Source: UBA7803 sp049454295
GTDB taxonomy: Bacteria > Pseudomonadota > Gammaproteobacteria > Pseudomonadales > Azotimanducaceae
Direction: 5' to 3'
NCBI GenBank assembly: GCA_049454295.1
Contig: JBMTYG010000001.1
Location: forward strand, 23,171-87,170
DNA length: 64,000 nucleotides
In this document: positions 1 to 8,807 of the stretch, in pieces
How positions within the stretch are numbered: position 1 is the stretch's first letter
How the letters are laid out: every line of letters starts with the position of its first letter
Notes under the pieces: generated by a model
Databases searched by the model: none
Seen by the model: only the letters and a program-made list of their open reading frames with translations
What the model was told of the DNA's origin: nothing
Translations under genes and position numbers: made by a program

Positions 1-1092
1 ATTCTGCAGGACGGCTTCGGTTTTCTGCGCTCACCGGACAGCTCTTACCTGGCTGGACCCGATGACATCTACGTATCGCCCAGCCAGATCCGCCGCTTCA
101 ACCTGCGCACCGGCGACAGCATTTCCGGCAAGATCCGCCCACCGAAAGACGGGGAACGCTACTTCGCGCTGCTGAAGGTCGATGACATCAACTTCAGCGA
201 CCCAGGCACCAAAAAGAACAAGATCCTGTTCGAGAACCTCACGCCGCTCTTCCCCAATCGCCGGCTCAGGCTTGAGCGCGGCAACGGCAGCACTGAGGAT
301 CTCTCTGCCCGCGTGGTCGATCTCATTGCCCCGATCGGCAAGGGTCAGCGAGCGCTGATCGTATCGCCGCCGAAAGCAGGCAAGACGCTCATGCTGCAAA
401 ACATCGCCCAATCCATCGTGGCGAACAATCCCGACGTGGTGCTGATCGTGCTGCTCATCGACGAGCGTCCGGAGGAAGTCACCGATATGCAGCGCTCGGT
501 GCGCGGCGAGGTCGTCGCCAGCACCTTCGACGAGCCCCCGTCTCGGCACGTGCAGGTGGCTGAAATGGTGATCGAGAAGGCCAAGCGCCTCGTAGAACAC
601 CAGAAGGACGTCGTTATCCTGCTCGACTCAATCACCCGTCTGGCGCGGGCCTACAACACCATCGTGCCATCTTCAGGCAAGGTGCTGACTGGCGGCGTGG
701 ACGCGAATGCGCTTGAACGGCCGAAGCGGTTTTTCGGCGCAGCGCGCAACATCGAGGAGGGCGGCAGCCTGACCATCGTCGCGACCGCGCTCATCGACAC
801 CGGCTCGAAGATGGACGAGGTCATCTACGAAGAATTCAAGGGCACCGGCAACATGGAACTGCATCTCGAGCGCAAGATCGCCGAGAAGCGCGTGTACCCC
901 GCCATCAATATCCGTCGCTCGGCAACCCGCCGCGAAGAGTTGCTGATGACCGAAGAGGAACTCCAGCGCGTGTGGATCCTGCGCAAACTCCTGCATGAAA
1001 TGGACGACGTCGCCGCCATCGAATTCCTGATCGACAAACTGCGCACGACGAAGACCAACGACGAGTTCTTCGCCTCAATGCGGGGGCGGTGA
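1..1092 (+). CDS. rho: Transcription termination factor Rho (5' end cut off by window)
   Basis: Rho is the hexameric RNA-dependent ATPase that ends transcription by translocating along nascent RNA. The reading frame is open from base 1 and gives 363 codons, so roughly 55 N-terminal residues lie outside the window (E. coli Rho has 419). The cold-shock-like RNA-binding part is visible at the left edge (DGFGFLRS, YVSPSQIRRF). The ATPase core follows, with Walker A PPKAGKT, VVLIVLLIDERPEEV and the VILLDSITRLARAYN (Walker B) stretch, and the C-terminal TNDEFFASM typical of the family. The flavin-reductase-like gene starts 7 bases after the stop. Identification is secure; only the N terminus is unseen. 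Confidence 0.98.
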   Translation: MLQDGFGFLRSPDSSYLAGPDDIYVSPSQIRRFNLRTGDSISGKIRPPKDGERYFALLKVDDINFSDPGTKKNKILFENLTPLFPNRRLRLERGNGSTEDLSARVVDLIAPIGKGQRALIVSPPKAGKTLMLQNIAQSIVANNPDVVLIVLLIDERPEEVTDMQRSVRGEVVASTFDEPPSRHVQVAEMVIEKAKRLVEHQKDVVILLDSITRLARAYNTIVPSSGKVLTGGVDANALERPKRFFGAARNIEEGGSLTIVATALIDTGSKMDEVIYEEFKGTGNMELHLERKIAEKRVYPAINIRRSATRREELLMTEEELQRVWILRKLLHEMDDVAAIEFLIDKLRTTKTNDEFFASMRGR

Positions 1093-1099
1093 AAGGGCG

Positions 1100-1825
1100 G
1101 TGACGGGCGCACTCTATCGCTGCCCAATCATTCGTTGTGTCCCGCTCTCAAACGCCCGGGCGCACGCGCAACCCGTGCAGGAGATCGTGCTCGAAGCCCC
1201 ACCCGGCTTCAGTTTTCGCGCCGGCCAATATACGCAGGTCGAACACCTGGAGGGACTGATACCGCTGTCCATCGCGAGCGGACCCCGACGGCTGCCGACA
1301 GTCACCCTGCACTACCGCTCGCTGCCGGGCGTTCCCGCCGCCCGCTGGATGGACGAACTGCTCGCTGCAGGCGAACCGCTGTTGCTGCATGCGCCCGCCG
1401 GCGACGTTCAAATGCCAGACGATTCTCGACAGCCGATCGTGATGATCGTCGGCGGCACCGGCATCACCCAAGCATTAGCCGTTCTGGACGAGCTTGCCGA
1501 CGTGTCCGAACGGGCGCCCGTCGACCTGCTGTGGTGTGCGGACAGCGCCGACGACTTCTACTGCCGCCACGCGCTCGACGCCCTCGCTGCGTCGTGGCTA
1601 CGCGTGCGCTACACCGTCGACCCACGCCGCACGCCGGACAACAGCGCTTTCGAACAGGCGCGCAATCTGCTGTCCAGCTCAAGAACCGCCGCCCCATGGA
1701 TTCTGCTCGGCGGAAGTCCGAGCTTCGTTTACGCCATGGACGAAGCGCTGGCGACTGTCACACGAACGCCGCGCCATGCCGATGCCTTCAGCTGGGCACC
1801 GCGACCGACCCAGCAGGATCTCTGA
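1100..1825 (+). CDS. Ferredoxin-reductase-type FAD/NAD(P)H-binding protein (Fre-like)
   Basis: The 241-residue protein has the two-domain layout of NAD(P)H:flavin reductases. An N-terminal FAD-binding barrel carries FRAGQYTQV and the flavin motif in the form IPLSIAS (usual form RPYSIAS). A nucleotide-binding domain follows with GGTGITQAL near residue 118 and a late LLGGSP. It has no 2Fe-2S ferredoxin domain. The GTG start at 1100 lies 7 bases after the rho stop, so co-transcription is likely. In relatives a ubiD decarboxylase often separates rho from this reductase; here it is absent. It probably passes electrons from NAD(P)H to a free flavin or partner protein; the partner is not known. Confidence 0.82.
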   Translation: MTGALYRCPIIRCVPLSNARAHAQPVQEIVLEAPPGFSFRAGQYTQVEHLEGLIPLSIASGPRRLPTVTLHYRSLPGVPAARWMDELLAAGEPLLLHAPAGDVQMPDDSRQPIVMIVGGTGITQALAVLDELADVSERAPVDLLWCADSADDFYCRHALDALAASWLRVRYTVDPRRTPDNSAFEQARNLLSSSRTAAPWILLGGSPSFVYAMDEALATVTRTPRHADAFSWAPRPTQQDL

Positions 1826-1835
1826 AACACTTGCG

Positions 1836-3017
1836 TCAGATCGGGCCCGTTCGGGGCAGCGGCAGGTCCGGCAGTGCCCCTGCCGCGTTGACCATCAGCT
1901 CGATCCCCCGCGCGTCGCCCAACGCATGGATCAGACGACCCAGTTCCGCCTGAGCGACGGGACCCGCGTTGCGCCGGACCGCCATTTCCAGATGCTCCCG
2001 CGCCTCCGCCCAGCGCCCGGCTCGCAATGCCAGCCGACCGAGGGTGAGGAATAACGCCGGCTCGTCAGCGTGCTTTTCAACCCAGCCTTCCGCCCGCTTC
2101 AGCGTGCGCAGAGGGTCTGGCACTGGAATCTCGCCGAGCGCTGCAACGAGTGCCACCGACCAGTGATGCGACAGCGCCTCCTGAACGACCGACTCCGCGC
2201 GATCCGGATGCTCACGCCCTGCGCGCCGGACGTAGTCCAGCACCAGCTCGGTCCGCGAACGCAGATCTTTCGTTAGGCTCTGCCAGCGCGATTCGAGGCC
2301 TTCGCCGGACAGTTGCGCAAGCTCACCGCGCACGCTCGCAACCTGCAGCTGATCGATTTCCGCCTCACCCCGGGGGCGCGCCTGCCGCAGTGCGGGCAAG
2401 AGCGTCGCGAACGCCGCGCTGTCTCCCATGCCCACCGCCGCGCGGGCACAGAGCCAGAGAGCCTCTCTGTGCGGCGGCGAGCGCTCGGCTAGCGGTCGCA
2501 CGAGGGACGCCACCGCTCCCCACTCGCCGCGGTCAGCCTGCTGCCGCGCGAGCGCAAAGGCGGCGGCGTCCGCATCCTGTTGCGTCGCCTGCTCGATCAG
2601 GCGTGCCTCCGCCGCGCCGTCCTCACCCAGTCGGGCGGCCAGTGCAGCGCCAAGCCAGGGCAACGGACCACTACGCTTGCCGGCTGCGCCCTCAAAACGG
2701 GCGCGGGCTTCGCGCCAGTCACCCTGCACCAGGGCTGCAAGCCCGCCCTGCATGAGTCCGATCGTCCTGTTTCTGCGGCGTTCCGCCTGCCAGCGCAGGA
2801 TCCCTCGCGGACCGCGACGCAACCCACCCAGCACGAACAACAGCGCGCGCAGACCCACATAGGCGGATGCGAGCAAGACAAGCGCCACCCAGAGCCCCGT
2901 TTCCAGCGCGCGATTGCCATAGACGACGAGCACATAGCCCGGATCGCGGGCAACGAGAATCCCGACCAGCGCGCCAATGACGAGCAGGACCAGGAGTTTC
3001 AACAGACGCACACTCAT
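1836..3017 (-). CDS. hemY: HemY family TPR membrane protein
   Basis: This is the gammaproteobacterial HemY, a 393-residue inner-membrane protein unrelated to protoporphyrinogen oxidase. Two N-terminal hydrophobic segments (about residues 5-24 and 40-63, joined by the RDPGYVLVVYGN motif) are followed by a cytoplasmic-type helical region rich in tetratricopeptide-like repeats. Its start overlaps the hemX stop by 4 bases (ATGA), so it is the last gene of a hemC-hemD-hemX-hemY operon. The family is linked to late tetrapyrrole synthesis by position; its biochemical role is still poorly defined. The 3' end is 10 bases from the convergent flavin-reductase-like gene. Confidence 0.93.
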   Translation of the reverse strand: MSVRLLKLLVLLVIGALVGILVARDPGYVLVVYGNRALETGLWVALVLLASAYVGLRALLFVLGGLRRGPRGILRWQAERRRNRTIGLMQGGLAALVQGDWREARARFEGAAGKRSGPLPWLGAALAARLGEDGAAEARLIEQATQQDADAAAFALARQQADRGEWGAVASLVRPLAERSPPHREALWLCARAAVGMGDSAAFATLLPALRQARPRGEAEIDQLQVASVRGELAQLSGEGLESRWQSLTKDLRSRTELVLDYVRRAGREHPDRAESVVQEALSHHWSVALVAALGEIPVPDPLRTLKRAEGWVEKHADEPALFLTLGRLALRAGRWAEAREHLEMAVRRNAGPVAQAELGRLIHALGDARGIELMVNAAGALPDLPLPRTGPI

Positions 3018-4066
3018 GGCGCGGCGCTCAGAACCGCGTCGAGTGCCACCAGCGACGCTGATAGATCCGGTAGCGGCGCGGAGAGCTCCACCGGCGCAAC
3101 CGCAGCCAATCCCTCACTCAGGCGCTGCACCTTGACGTCGGCGGAGTCGAAATAGCGCTCCACCCAATCACGCGCCTCGCCGATGCTGCTATCGAAAATC
3201 GGCTGCTCACGACGCAGCGCCGCGAGCTGCGCCCGTTCGAGCATCAGCCGCAGGTTGAGTTCAAGATAAAGCGCTTCCTCAGGCAGCAGGAGCGCCTGCG
3301 CGGGGGTATCCAGTCGCCGAAATCTGACCAGGTCCGACACCGCCGCCCAAAGCGCGGCCAGAGTTCCGTCCATGATCGGTCGACCCGGGTCCGCGGCAGC
3401 TTCGAACGCCGGGGCACGCGGCTCGATGCCATCAAGATCGCGCTTGATTGCCTCGAGCGCGAGGAACAGTCCCTCGACATCTGCGCCAGGTAGCGCTTCC
3501 AACGCAAGCCGCTCCTCCGCGATATACGCCCGCACCGGCGTGAATCGCGGGTCGTCGAGGCGTGCCAGACTGTCATCGGCTGCGCTAAGCAGCAGCATCG
3601 CTCCGCGGATATCACGCTCGAGCTGCAGGCGATGGTTGGCCATGCGCAGCAAATAGCGGATCTCGGCCAGGTGCCAGGCAGCCGGCGCTGTCGCACCCAT
3701 CATCGGGGGAACTCGATCCCCCGCGGCGCTGTCAGGAACCGCAGACCCCGGGAGGGCGTCCTCGATGCGTTCCTCGGTGCGTTGTCGTTCCGCCAGGACA
3801 ACGCTGTCGAGTTCCGCCGCCTGCGCAGCAAGACGTCGATCCAAAGCGCGAACGCTGGTTTCCAGCTCCGCCATCCGCAGACTGAGCGGGCTTGGCTCGT
3901 AAACGATCCGCCAGTACAGCATCCCCGCTACGGCGAGAGCGGCAAGCGCGACTAACAGCGCGAAGAGCGCGATCCCGCGTCCGCGCGGTTTGTCCCGAAC
4001 CGGCGTATTCCCTGCCGGCGCGGGCTTGGTCGATTGAGTCGATGACTGTTCACTCGCTGCCTGCAT
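3014..4066 (-). CDS. hemX: HemX-like membrane protein (uroporphyrinogen-III C-methyltransferase-related)
   Basis: The 350-residue protein has a short polar N terminus, one transmembrane helix at about residues 31-52, and a long helical coiled-coil region that probably lies in the periplasm. This is the layout of HemX in gammaproteobacteria. The name suggests uroporphyrinogen methylation, but there is no methyltransferase fold here; the annotation history of this family is misleading. The ATG at 4066 has a strong ribosome-binding site (AGAGGTGAAGG just upstream) and overlaps the hemD end by 17 bases. It belongs to the hem operon and may help organise tetrapyrrole enzymes at the membrane (inference). 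Confidence 0.9.
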   Translation of the reverse strand: MQAASEQSSTQSTKPAPAGNTPVRDKPRGRGIALFALLVALAALAVAGMLYWRIVYEPSPLSLRMAELETSVRALDRRLAAQAAELDSVVLAERQRTEERIEDALPGSAVPDSAAGDRVPPMMGATAPAAWHLAEIRYLLRMANHRLQLERDIRGAMLLLSAADDSLARLDDPRFTPVRAYIAEERLALEALPGADVEGLFLALEAIKRDLDGIEPRAPAFEAAADPGRPIMDGTLAALWAAVSDLVRFRRLDTPAQALLLPEEALYLELNLRLMLERAQLAALRREQPIFDSSIGEARDWVERYFDSADVKVQRLSEGLAAVAPVELSAPLPDLSASLVALDAVLSAAP

Positions 4067-4775
4067 CCTTCACCTCTCGGAGCGCGCGCAATACGGCGGA
4101 TACATCCGCGGCGCCACAATCATGGACATTGCCGAATCCCAGTTCCACTGCGCGACCAGCGACGCGGGAGGATGGCACCAGCACAAGCACATCGTCAGAC
4201 CCATCCGCCTCGCGCCACAGCGTCCGGATCGGCAGTAGCGCCTCGCCGCTGCCCACGATGATCGCGGTGACGCCAACAGCCGCGTCCCGCGGCAATGGAT
4301 CGAGGCGCGACACGCGTCGATAGCATTCGAACCGTTCGACCGACGCGCCACGAGCACGCAGCGTGTCCTCGATCAGCGTGCGTCCGCCCACGCCTGCCAC
4401 CAACAGCACGCGCAGGTCCTTGACGTCCCTGAGCCGTGGATCGGCCAGCAGCGCCTCGGAGTCCGACCGGGCCGCATTCGACGCCGACGCAATGCCGTGG
4501 GCCGAAAGGGCCGACGCCGTTCGCGGGCCGATCGCCAGGCAATGCACCGCCGCCGGCAGGATCAGCCCAGGCGCCGCAGCCTGCAATCGCGGAAGTCCGC
4601 AGTGAACCCCATGTTCCGAGACGAAGATGCATCGCTCAAAAGCACCCTTGGGCAGCGCTGGGGAGAGCGGTTCGATCGTCAACACACTCCGCACCCAGCA
4701 CGGGTAGCCCGCTGCAGTGAGTTCCGCGGCCTGTCGCGAGGCGCCCGGCTCCGACCGGGTAATCCAGAGTTTCAC
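4050..4775 (-). CDS. hemD: Uroporphyrinogen-III synthase
   Basis: HemD cyclises hydroxymethylbilane to uroporphyrinogen III, inverting ring D, the branch point for haem, sirohaem and cobalamin. The 241-residue sequence starts KLWITRSEPGASRQAAELTA and shows the weakly conserved two-domain pattern of the family (IFVSEHGVHCGL, LAIGPRTASAL, GVGGRTLIEDTL). The GTG start at 4775 overlaps the hemC stop (GTGA), and the 3' end overlaps hemX, so translation is probably coupled along hemC-hemD-hemX-hemY. HemD is poorly conserved in sequence, so position after hemC is a large part of the evidence. Confidence 0.93.
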   Translation of the reverse strand: MKLWITRSEPGASRQAAELTAAGYPCWVRSVLTIEPLSPALPKGAFERCIFVSEHGVHCGLPRLQAAAPGLILPAAVHCLAIGPRTASALSAHGIASASNAARSDSEALLADPRLRDVKDLRVLLVAGVGGRTLIEDTLRARGASVERFECYRRVSRLDPLPRDAAVGVTAIIVGSGEALLPIRTLWREADGSDDVLVLVPSSRVAGRAVELGFGNVHDCGAADVSAVLRALREVKDAGSE

Positions 4776-5716
4776 CTACCCGGTCCGGGCGCCGCCGAGG
4801 GGCTGGGCAGCCGTGCAAGGATGCGGGCCGCGCCTTGTTGACTAAGATCCGCTACCACCTGCGCGGCAAGCGCCTCGGGATCGCTTCCAGCCGCGCTGGC
4901 GTAGAGCCGCTCGCGGCCGTCGGGGTCCGCGAGGACCGCTCTGAGCTGAAGAACGCCATCTTGCTGCTCTGCATAGGCGCCAAGAGGCGCGGAGCAATCA
5001 GCACCCAGCCCGGCGCTGACCCCGCGCTCCGCTCGCACACAGGGGGCACAACTCGGATCATCGAGCGCGGCGACCAGGCGCAGCACTTCGGCGTCTTGCG
5101 CGAGACACTCGATGCCCAGCGCGCCCTGACCCGCCGCCGGCAGAGAATCGTCAAGTGCCACGTACTCGGCGACGCGCGACTCCAGCCCCAACCGGCGCAG
5201 TCCGGCAGCCGCGAGCAGGAGTGCGTCGAACTCACCGGCATCGAGTTTGCCAAGGCGCGTGCCGACATTACCGCGCACCGGTCGCACGTCGAGGTCCGGC
5301 CGGCGCGCAAGCAGCTGCGCTCTTCGCCGCAGGCTTGCGGAGCCCACACGGGCACCTCGGGGCAGCCCAGCCACCGTCGTGCCCGGCGCGGCCACCAGGG
5401 CATCGCGCACGTCATCGCGAAAACCAATGGCGCCCAACACGAACGGCGCCTCGAGCACCGCTGGGACGTCTTTCATGCTGTGCACCGCGAGATGCGCATC
5501 ACCAGACAGCAGCGCCTGCTCGAGCTCTTTAATGAACAGTCCCTTGCCACCCACCTCGGACAGGGGCGTGCTGAGCCAGCGGTCGCCGGCGGTCCGCATT
5601 CCCAGCAGGCTGACGGTCAACCCGGGGTGCCGCGCTTCGAGCGCGGCCTTGATAAAGCGGGCCTGCCACAAGGCGAGGGGGCTTTCTCGCGTGGCGATGA
5701 CAAGGCGATCAAGCAT
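4772..5716 (-). CDS. hemC: Porphobilinogen deaminase (hydroxymethylbilane synthase)
   Basis: HemC joins four porphobilinogen molecules into hydroxymethylbilane. The protein begins MLDRLVIATRESPLALWQ, contains VHSMKDVPA, RGARVGSASLRRRAQL and RPVRGNVGTRLGKLD, and has the cofactor-binding cysteine in GADCSAPLGAY, where the dipyrromethane is attached. I chose the ATG at 5716 because it matches the family N terminus, gives 314 residues (E. coli has 313) and has GGGAG 7 bases upstream. The frame stays open for 23 further codons upstream without a better start. It heads the hem operon and is divergent from argH. Confidence 0.97.
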   Translation of the reverse strand: MLDRLVIATRESPLALWQARFIKAALEARHPGLTVSLLGMRTAGDRWLSTPLSEVGGKGLFIKELEQALLSGDAHLAVHSMKDVPAVLEAPFVLGAIGFRDDVRDALVAAPGTTVAGLPRGARVGSASLRRRAQLLARRPDLDVRPVRGNVGTRLGKLDAGEFDALLLAAAGLRRLGLESRVAEYVALDDSLPAAGQGALGIECLAQDAEVLRLVAALDDPSCAPCVRAERGVSAGLGADCSAPLGAYAEQQDGVLQLRAVLADPDGRERLYASAAGSDPEALAAQVVADLSQQGAARILARLPSPSAAPGPGR

Positions 5717-5831
5717 GCGCGACTCCCGTTGGCGATCTAGAACACATTCTCGCAGGTTATGCGGCTGTTTCCTCGACCGCGGCAACGCTCATCCGGTATC
5801 GATGGCGCGCACGAGGTCGCGCGCTGACGAG

Positions 5832-5840
5832 TGCTATGAT
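5832..5840 (+). promoter_or_regulatory. Probable extended -10 promoter element for argH
   Basis: TGCTATGAT matches the extended -10 consensus (TGn followed by TATAAT) with one mismatch in the hexamer. Transcription would start near 5847. That makes the in-frame ATGs at 5836 and 5839 unlikely starts and favours the ATG at 5872. No convincing -35 box is visible, which fits an extended -10 type. Unverified. Confidence 0.4.
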
Positions 5841-5871
5841 GCGCGACCGGAAAACCTGCGTGACGACGATC

Positions 5872-7278
5872 ATGACCGACGATTCATCCGACCGCGCAAC
5901 CGCGGACAGCAAGCTCTGGGGTGGTCGGTTCGGCGAAGCCACCGACGCCTTCGTCGAAGCATTTACCGCCTCCGTCAATTTTGATCGGCGGCTCTATCGC
6001 CAGGACATCGCGGGATCAATCGCCCACGCGCAGATGCTCGGCCGAGTCGGCGTTCTGACCGCGGAAGAGAGCCGCGACATTGTCGCTGGACTGGCGCGCG
6101 TGCGCGCGGAAATCGAGTCTGGCAGCTTCCAATGGCGCGTCTCACTCGAGGACGTGCACATGAACATCGAAAGCCGGCTCACGGCGCTCATCGGCGACAC
6201 CGGCAAGAAGCTGCACACCGGGCGGTCGCGGAACGACCAGGTCGCGACGGACATCCGACTGTATCTGCGCGACGCAATCGACGCTCTCGATGACTTGATG
6301 ACGCGGCTGCTGCAGGCCCTGATCGAGCTCGCGGAAGCCCACGTACAGACCATCATGCCGGGTTTCACCCACCTGCAGGCAGCGCAGCCGATCACCTTCG
6401 GTCATCACCTGCTCGCTTGGTTCGAGATGCTGCATCGCGATCGGGATCGCCTGCGTGACTGCCGCAAACGGGTGAACGTATTACCCCTCGGGGCTGCAGC
6501 GCTCGCCGGAACGACCTTTCCGATCGACCGGCACGACGTCGCCGCGGCCCTCGGCTTTGCCGCGGTTGCCGAGAATTCCCTCGACGCGGTCAGCGACCGG
6601 GACTTCGCCATCGAATTCGCGAGCGTCGCGAGCCTCACCCTCGTGCACCTGTCACGGTGGTGCGAGGAACTGGTGCTGTGGTCGTCGCAGCAGTTCAGCT
6701 TCATCGATCTGCCAGATCGCTTCTGCACCGGTTCGAGCATCATGCCGCAAAAGAAAAACCCCGACGTGCCAGAACTGGTGCGCGGCAAAAGCGGCCGCGT
6801 GATTGGGGATCTCATGAGCTTGCTGACACTGATGAAGGGTCAGCCACTCGCGTACAACAAAGACAATCAGGAAGACAAAGAGCCGCTTTTCGACGCCATC
6901 GACACGCTGACGGGTTGTCTGACCGCCATGCTCGGACTCGTGCCCGCAATCGTCGTGCGTGAGGCAACGCTGCGCGAGGCGGCGCTAGAGGGCTACACCA
7001 CTGCCACCGATCTCGCTGACTATCTGGTGCGCCGTCAGGTGCCGTTCCGCGATGCGCACGAGATCGTGGGTCGTGCCGTCGGCTACGCGGTGGCGGCCGG
7101 ACGGAGTCTCGAGAGTCTCTCGCTAAAGGAACTCAAGCAGTTCGGCGGAGACGCCATCGATGCCACCGTCTCCGAGGTCCTGACCCTCGAGGGTTCGGTC
7201 AATGCCCGCAACCATTTTGGCGGTACCGCGCCCGCCCAGGTACGCGCTGCGCTCGAACGGGCGCGGGCTCGACTCTGA
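5872..7278 (+). CDS. argH: Argininosuccinate lyase
   Basis: ArgH splits argininosuccinate into arginine and fumarate, the last step of arginine synthesis. The sequence has the family start (KLWGGRFGEATD), TGRSRNDQVATD, MPGFTHLQAAQP and the fumarase/aspartase-superfamily signature GSSIMPQKKNPD, which carries the catalytic serine loop. I chose the ATG at 5872 (468 residues, close to the usual 460) over the in-frame ATG at 5836, because a likely -10 element covers 5835-5840. It is divergent from hemC, as in Pseudomonas-type genomes where argH neighbours hemC. A small lipoprotein gene follows. Confidence 0.97.
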   Translation: MTDDSSDRATADSKLWGGRFGEATDAFVEAFTASVNFDRRLYRQDIAGSIAHAQMLGRVGVLTAEESRDIVAGLARVRAEIESGSFQWRVSLEDVHMNIESRLTALIGDTGKKLHTGRSRNDQVATDIRLYLRDAIDALDDLMTRLLQALIELAEAHVQTIMPGFTHLQAAQPITFGHHLLAWFEMLHRDRDRLRDCRKRVNVLPLGAAALAGTTFPIDRHDVAAALGFAAVAENSLDAVSDRDFAIEFASVASLTLVHLSRWCEELVLWSSQQFSFIDLPDRFCTGSSIMPQKKNPDVPELVRGKSGRVIGDLMSLLTLMKGQPLAYNKDNQEDKEPLFDAIDTLTGCLTAMLGLVPAIVVREATLREAALEGYTTATDLADYLVRRQVPFRDAHEIVGRAVGYAVAAGRSLESLSLKELKQFGGDAIDATVSEVLTLEGSVNARNHFGGTAPAQVRAALERARARL

Positions 7279-7308
7279 GACCCCTGCAGACCGGTACGGT
7301 CAACAGGC

Positions 7309-7314
7309 TATACT
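7309..7314 (+). promoter_or_regulatory. Possible -10 box upstream of lptM-lysA
   Basis: TATACT lies 43 bases upstream of the lptM start, in the short gap after argH. It matches the sigma-70 -10 consensus at 5 of 6 positions. No clear -35 hexamer sits at the right distance, so this is only a candidate. Confidence 0.3.
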
Positions 7315-7356
7315 GCGCCGCTTGCTCGAGCCTCGTCGTAACAGGAACTGCCACGC

Positions 7357-7485
7357 ATGCGCTGGATCTTCATAGGGCTGATCACGCTCCAGGCTGCCAC
7401 CTGTGGTCAGAAGGGTCCGCTCACGTTGCCTGACGCGGGCGCGCGACCGGCTTTCGCAACAGCTGCAAGCACCAGCGAACGCTGA
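7357..7485 (+). CDS. lptM: Small lipoprotein, LptM (YifL) family
   Basis: This 42-residue gene is easily missed because it is so short. It starts MRWIFIGLITLQAATCGQKG, a hydrophobic signal segment ending at a lipobox-type cysteine (Cys16). The LptM/YifL hallmark CGQKGPL(T)LP follows, and then a short polar tail. In E. coli LptM helps mature the LptD-LptE outer-membrane LPS translocon. The residue at -3 from the cysteine is alanine rather than leucine, so lipidation is likely but not certain. Its place just before lysA-dapF is the usual one for this family. The stop is 19 bases before the lysA start. Confidence 0.82.
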   Translation: MRWIFIGLITLQAATCGQKGPLTLPDAGARPAFATAASTSER

Positions 7486-7504
7486 CCGGGCATGGCACCG
7501 TTTC

Positions 7505-8803
7505 ATGAGCGCATCAACCACAGCCATGCCTGAGACAGCCAACACATCAGCGTTCGTGCACCGCGACGGGGTGCTGCACGCGGAGGGGGTCCCCTTAACC
7601 CGCATCGCGGACAATGTGGGTACCCCTGTCTGGGTCTACTCGCGGACGCATTTGGTACAGCAGTATCGACGTCTAGAGGCTGCCCTGCACCCGCTGGATG
7701 TCACCTTGTGTTATGCGGTTAAAGCCAACTCCAACCTGAGCATCCTCCGCGTATTTGCCGACTTGGGCGCCGGCTTCGACATTGTCTCCGGCGGCGAGCT
7801 GGTACGCGTTATCGAAGCCGGTGCAGATCCGCGACGTGTCGTTTTTTCCGGCGTCGGCAAGTCGATCGAGGAGATCGATTTCGCGTTAAAGACGGGCATT
7901 GGCTGCTTCAACGTCGAGAGCGCGGCGGAGCTTGACCGCATCAGCGCGCGCGCGCGCCTGCTCGGCCGCGTCGCGGCGATTTCACTGCGGGTCAATCCGG
8001 ATGTGGATGCGGGCACGCACCCCTATATCTCCACCGGTCTGCGCAGCAACAAATTCGGTATTCCGATCAGCCATGCGACTCAGCTTTATCGCCAGGCCGC
8101 CAAGGATCTCCATCTCGAACTGCACGGCATCGACTGCCATATCGGATCGCAAATCCTCACGCCCACACCGCTCATCGAGGCACTGTCCAGCGTGTTGGCG
8201 CTTGTCGACGATCTCGCCGCAGAAGGCATTGATCTGCAGCACGTCGATCTGGGAGGCGGTCTCGGCGTGCCCTATCGTGGGGAAGACCCGGAGTTCGATG
8301 TTTTACGCTGGGGCGCCGATATCCGAGCCGCGCTTGGGGAGCGCAAACTCAAACTCGTGCTGGAGCCCGGGCGGTTTCTGGTCGCAAACGGCGGCGTGCT
8401 GCTGACCAGCATCGAATATCTGAAGCCAGCGACCGAGCCTGACGCGCCAAACTTCGCCATCGTGGATGCGGCAATGAATGATCTGATCCGACCCGCGTTG
8501 TATGACGCCTGGCATGAGATCGAACCGGTGACAAGCGCCCAGACAACGCCAGTGATGCGGTGGCAAATCGTGGGTCCCGTGTGCGAGTCAGGCGATTTTC
8601 TCGGACACGATCGAGATCTGGCGCTTGAACCTGGCGCCCTGCTCGCCGTGCGTTCTGCTGGCGCCTACGGTATGGCGCAAAGCTCCAACTACAATACGCG
8701 ACCGCGCGCCGCAGAGGTGCTGGTCGAGGATGGCGCGTACCGCATTGTGCGACGCCGCGAGACCCTGCGCGATCTGCTCGCCGCCGAGCTGCCGGAGACC
8801 TGA
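7505..8803 (+). CDS. lysA: Diaminopimelate decarboxylase
   Basis: LysA is a PLP enzyme that decarboxylates meso-diaminopimelate to L-lysine. The alanine-racemase-fold barrel shows the PLP lysine in CYAVKANSNL and the family glycine motif HVDLGGGLGVPY, with HIGSQ before it. The C-terminal domain has GPVCESGDFLG, carrying the catalytic cysteine, and the substrate-site AYGMAQSSNYN. I chose the ATG at 7505; another ATG at 7526 is possible. Upstream in-frame codons overlap lptM and do not resemble the family. The gene is 4 bases from dapF, so both lysine-pathway genes are in one operon. Confidence 0.96.
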   Translation: MSASTTAMPETANTSAFVHRDGVLHAEGVPLTRIADNVGTPVWVYSRTHLVQQYRRLEAALHPLDVTLCYAVKANSNLSILRVFADLGAGFDIVSGGELVRVIEAGADPRRVVFSGVGKSIEEIDFALKTGIGCFNVESAAELDRISARARLLGRVAAISLRVNPDVDAGTHPYISTGLRSNKFGIPISHATQLYRQAAKDLHLELHGIDCHIGSQILTPTPLIEALSSVLALVDDLAAEGIDLQHVDLGGGLGVPYRGEDPEFDVLRWGADIRAALGERKLKLVLEPGRFLVANGGVLLTSIEYLKPATEPDAPNFAIVDAAMNDLIRPALYDAWHEIEPVTSAQTTPVMRWQIVGPVCESGDFLGHDRDLALEPGALLAVRSAGAYGMAQSSNYNTRPRAAEVLVEDGAYRIVRRRETLRDLLAAELPET

Positions 8804-8807
8804 CACC

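Noticed and set aside
1135..1953. Plus-strand frame of 272 codons over the flavin-reductase-like gene
   Set aside because: It overlaps a gene with clear FAD and NAD motifs in another frame and is composed mainly of Arg and Ala.
4835..5740. Long plus-strand open frame (301 codons) opposite hemC
   Set aside because: It is the antisense shadow of hemC in high-GC DNA, with no recognisable motif and an Arg/Ala-rich composition.
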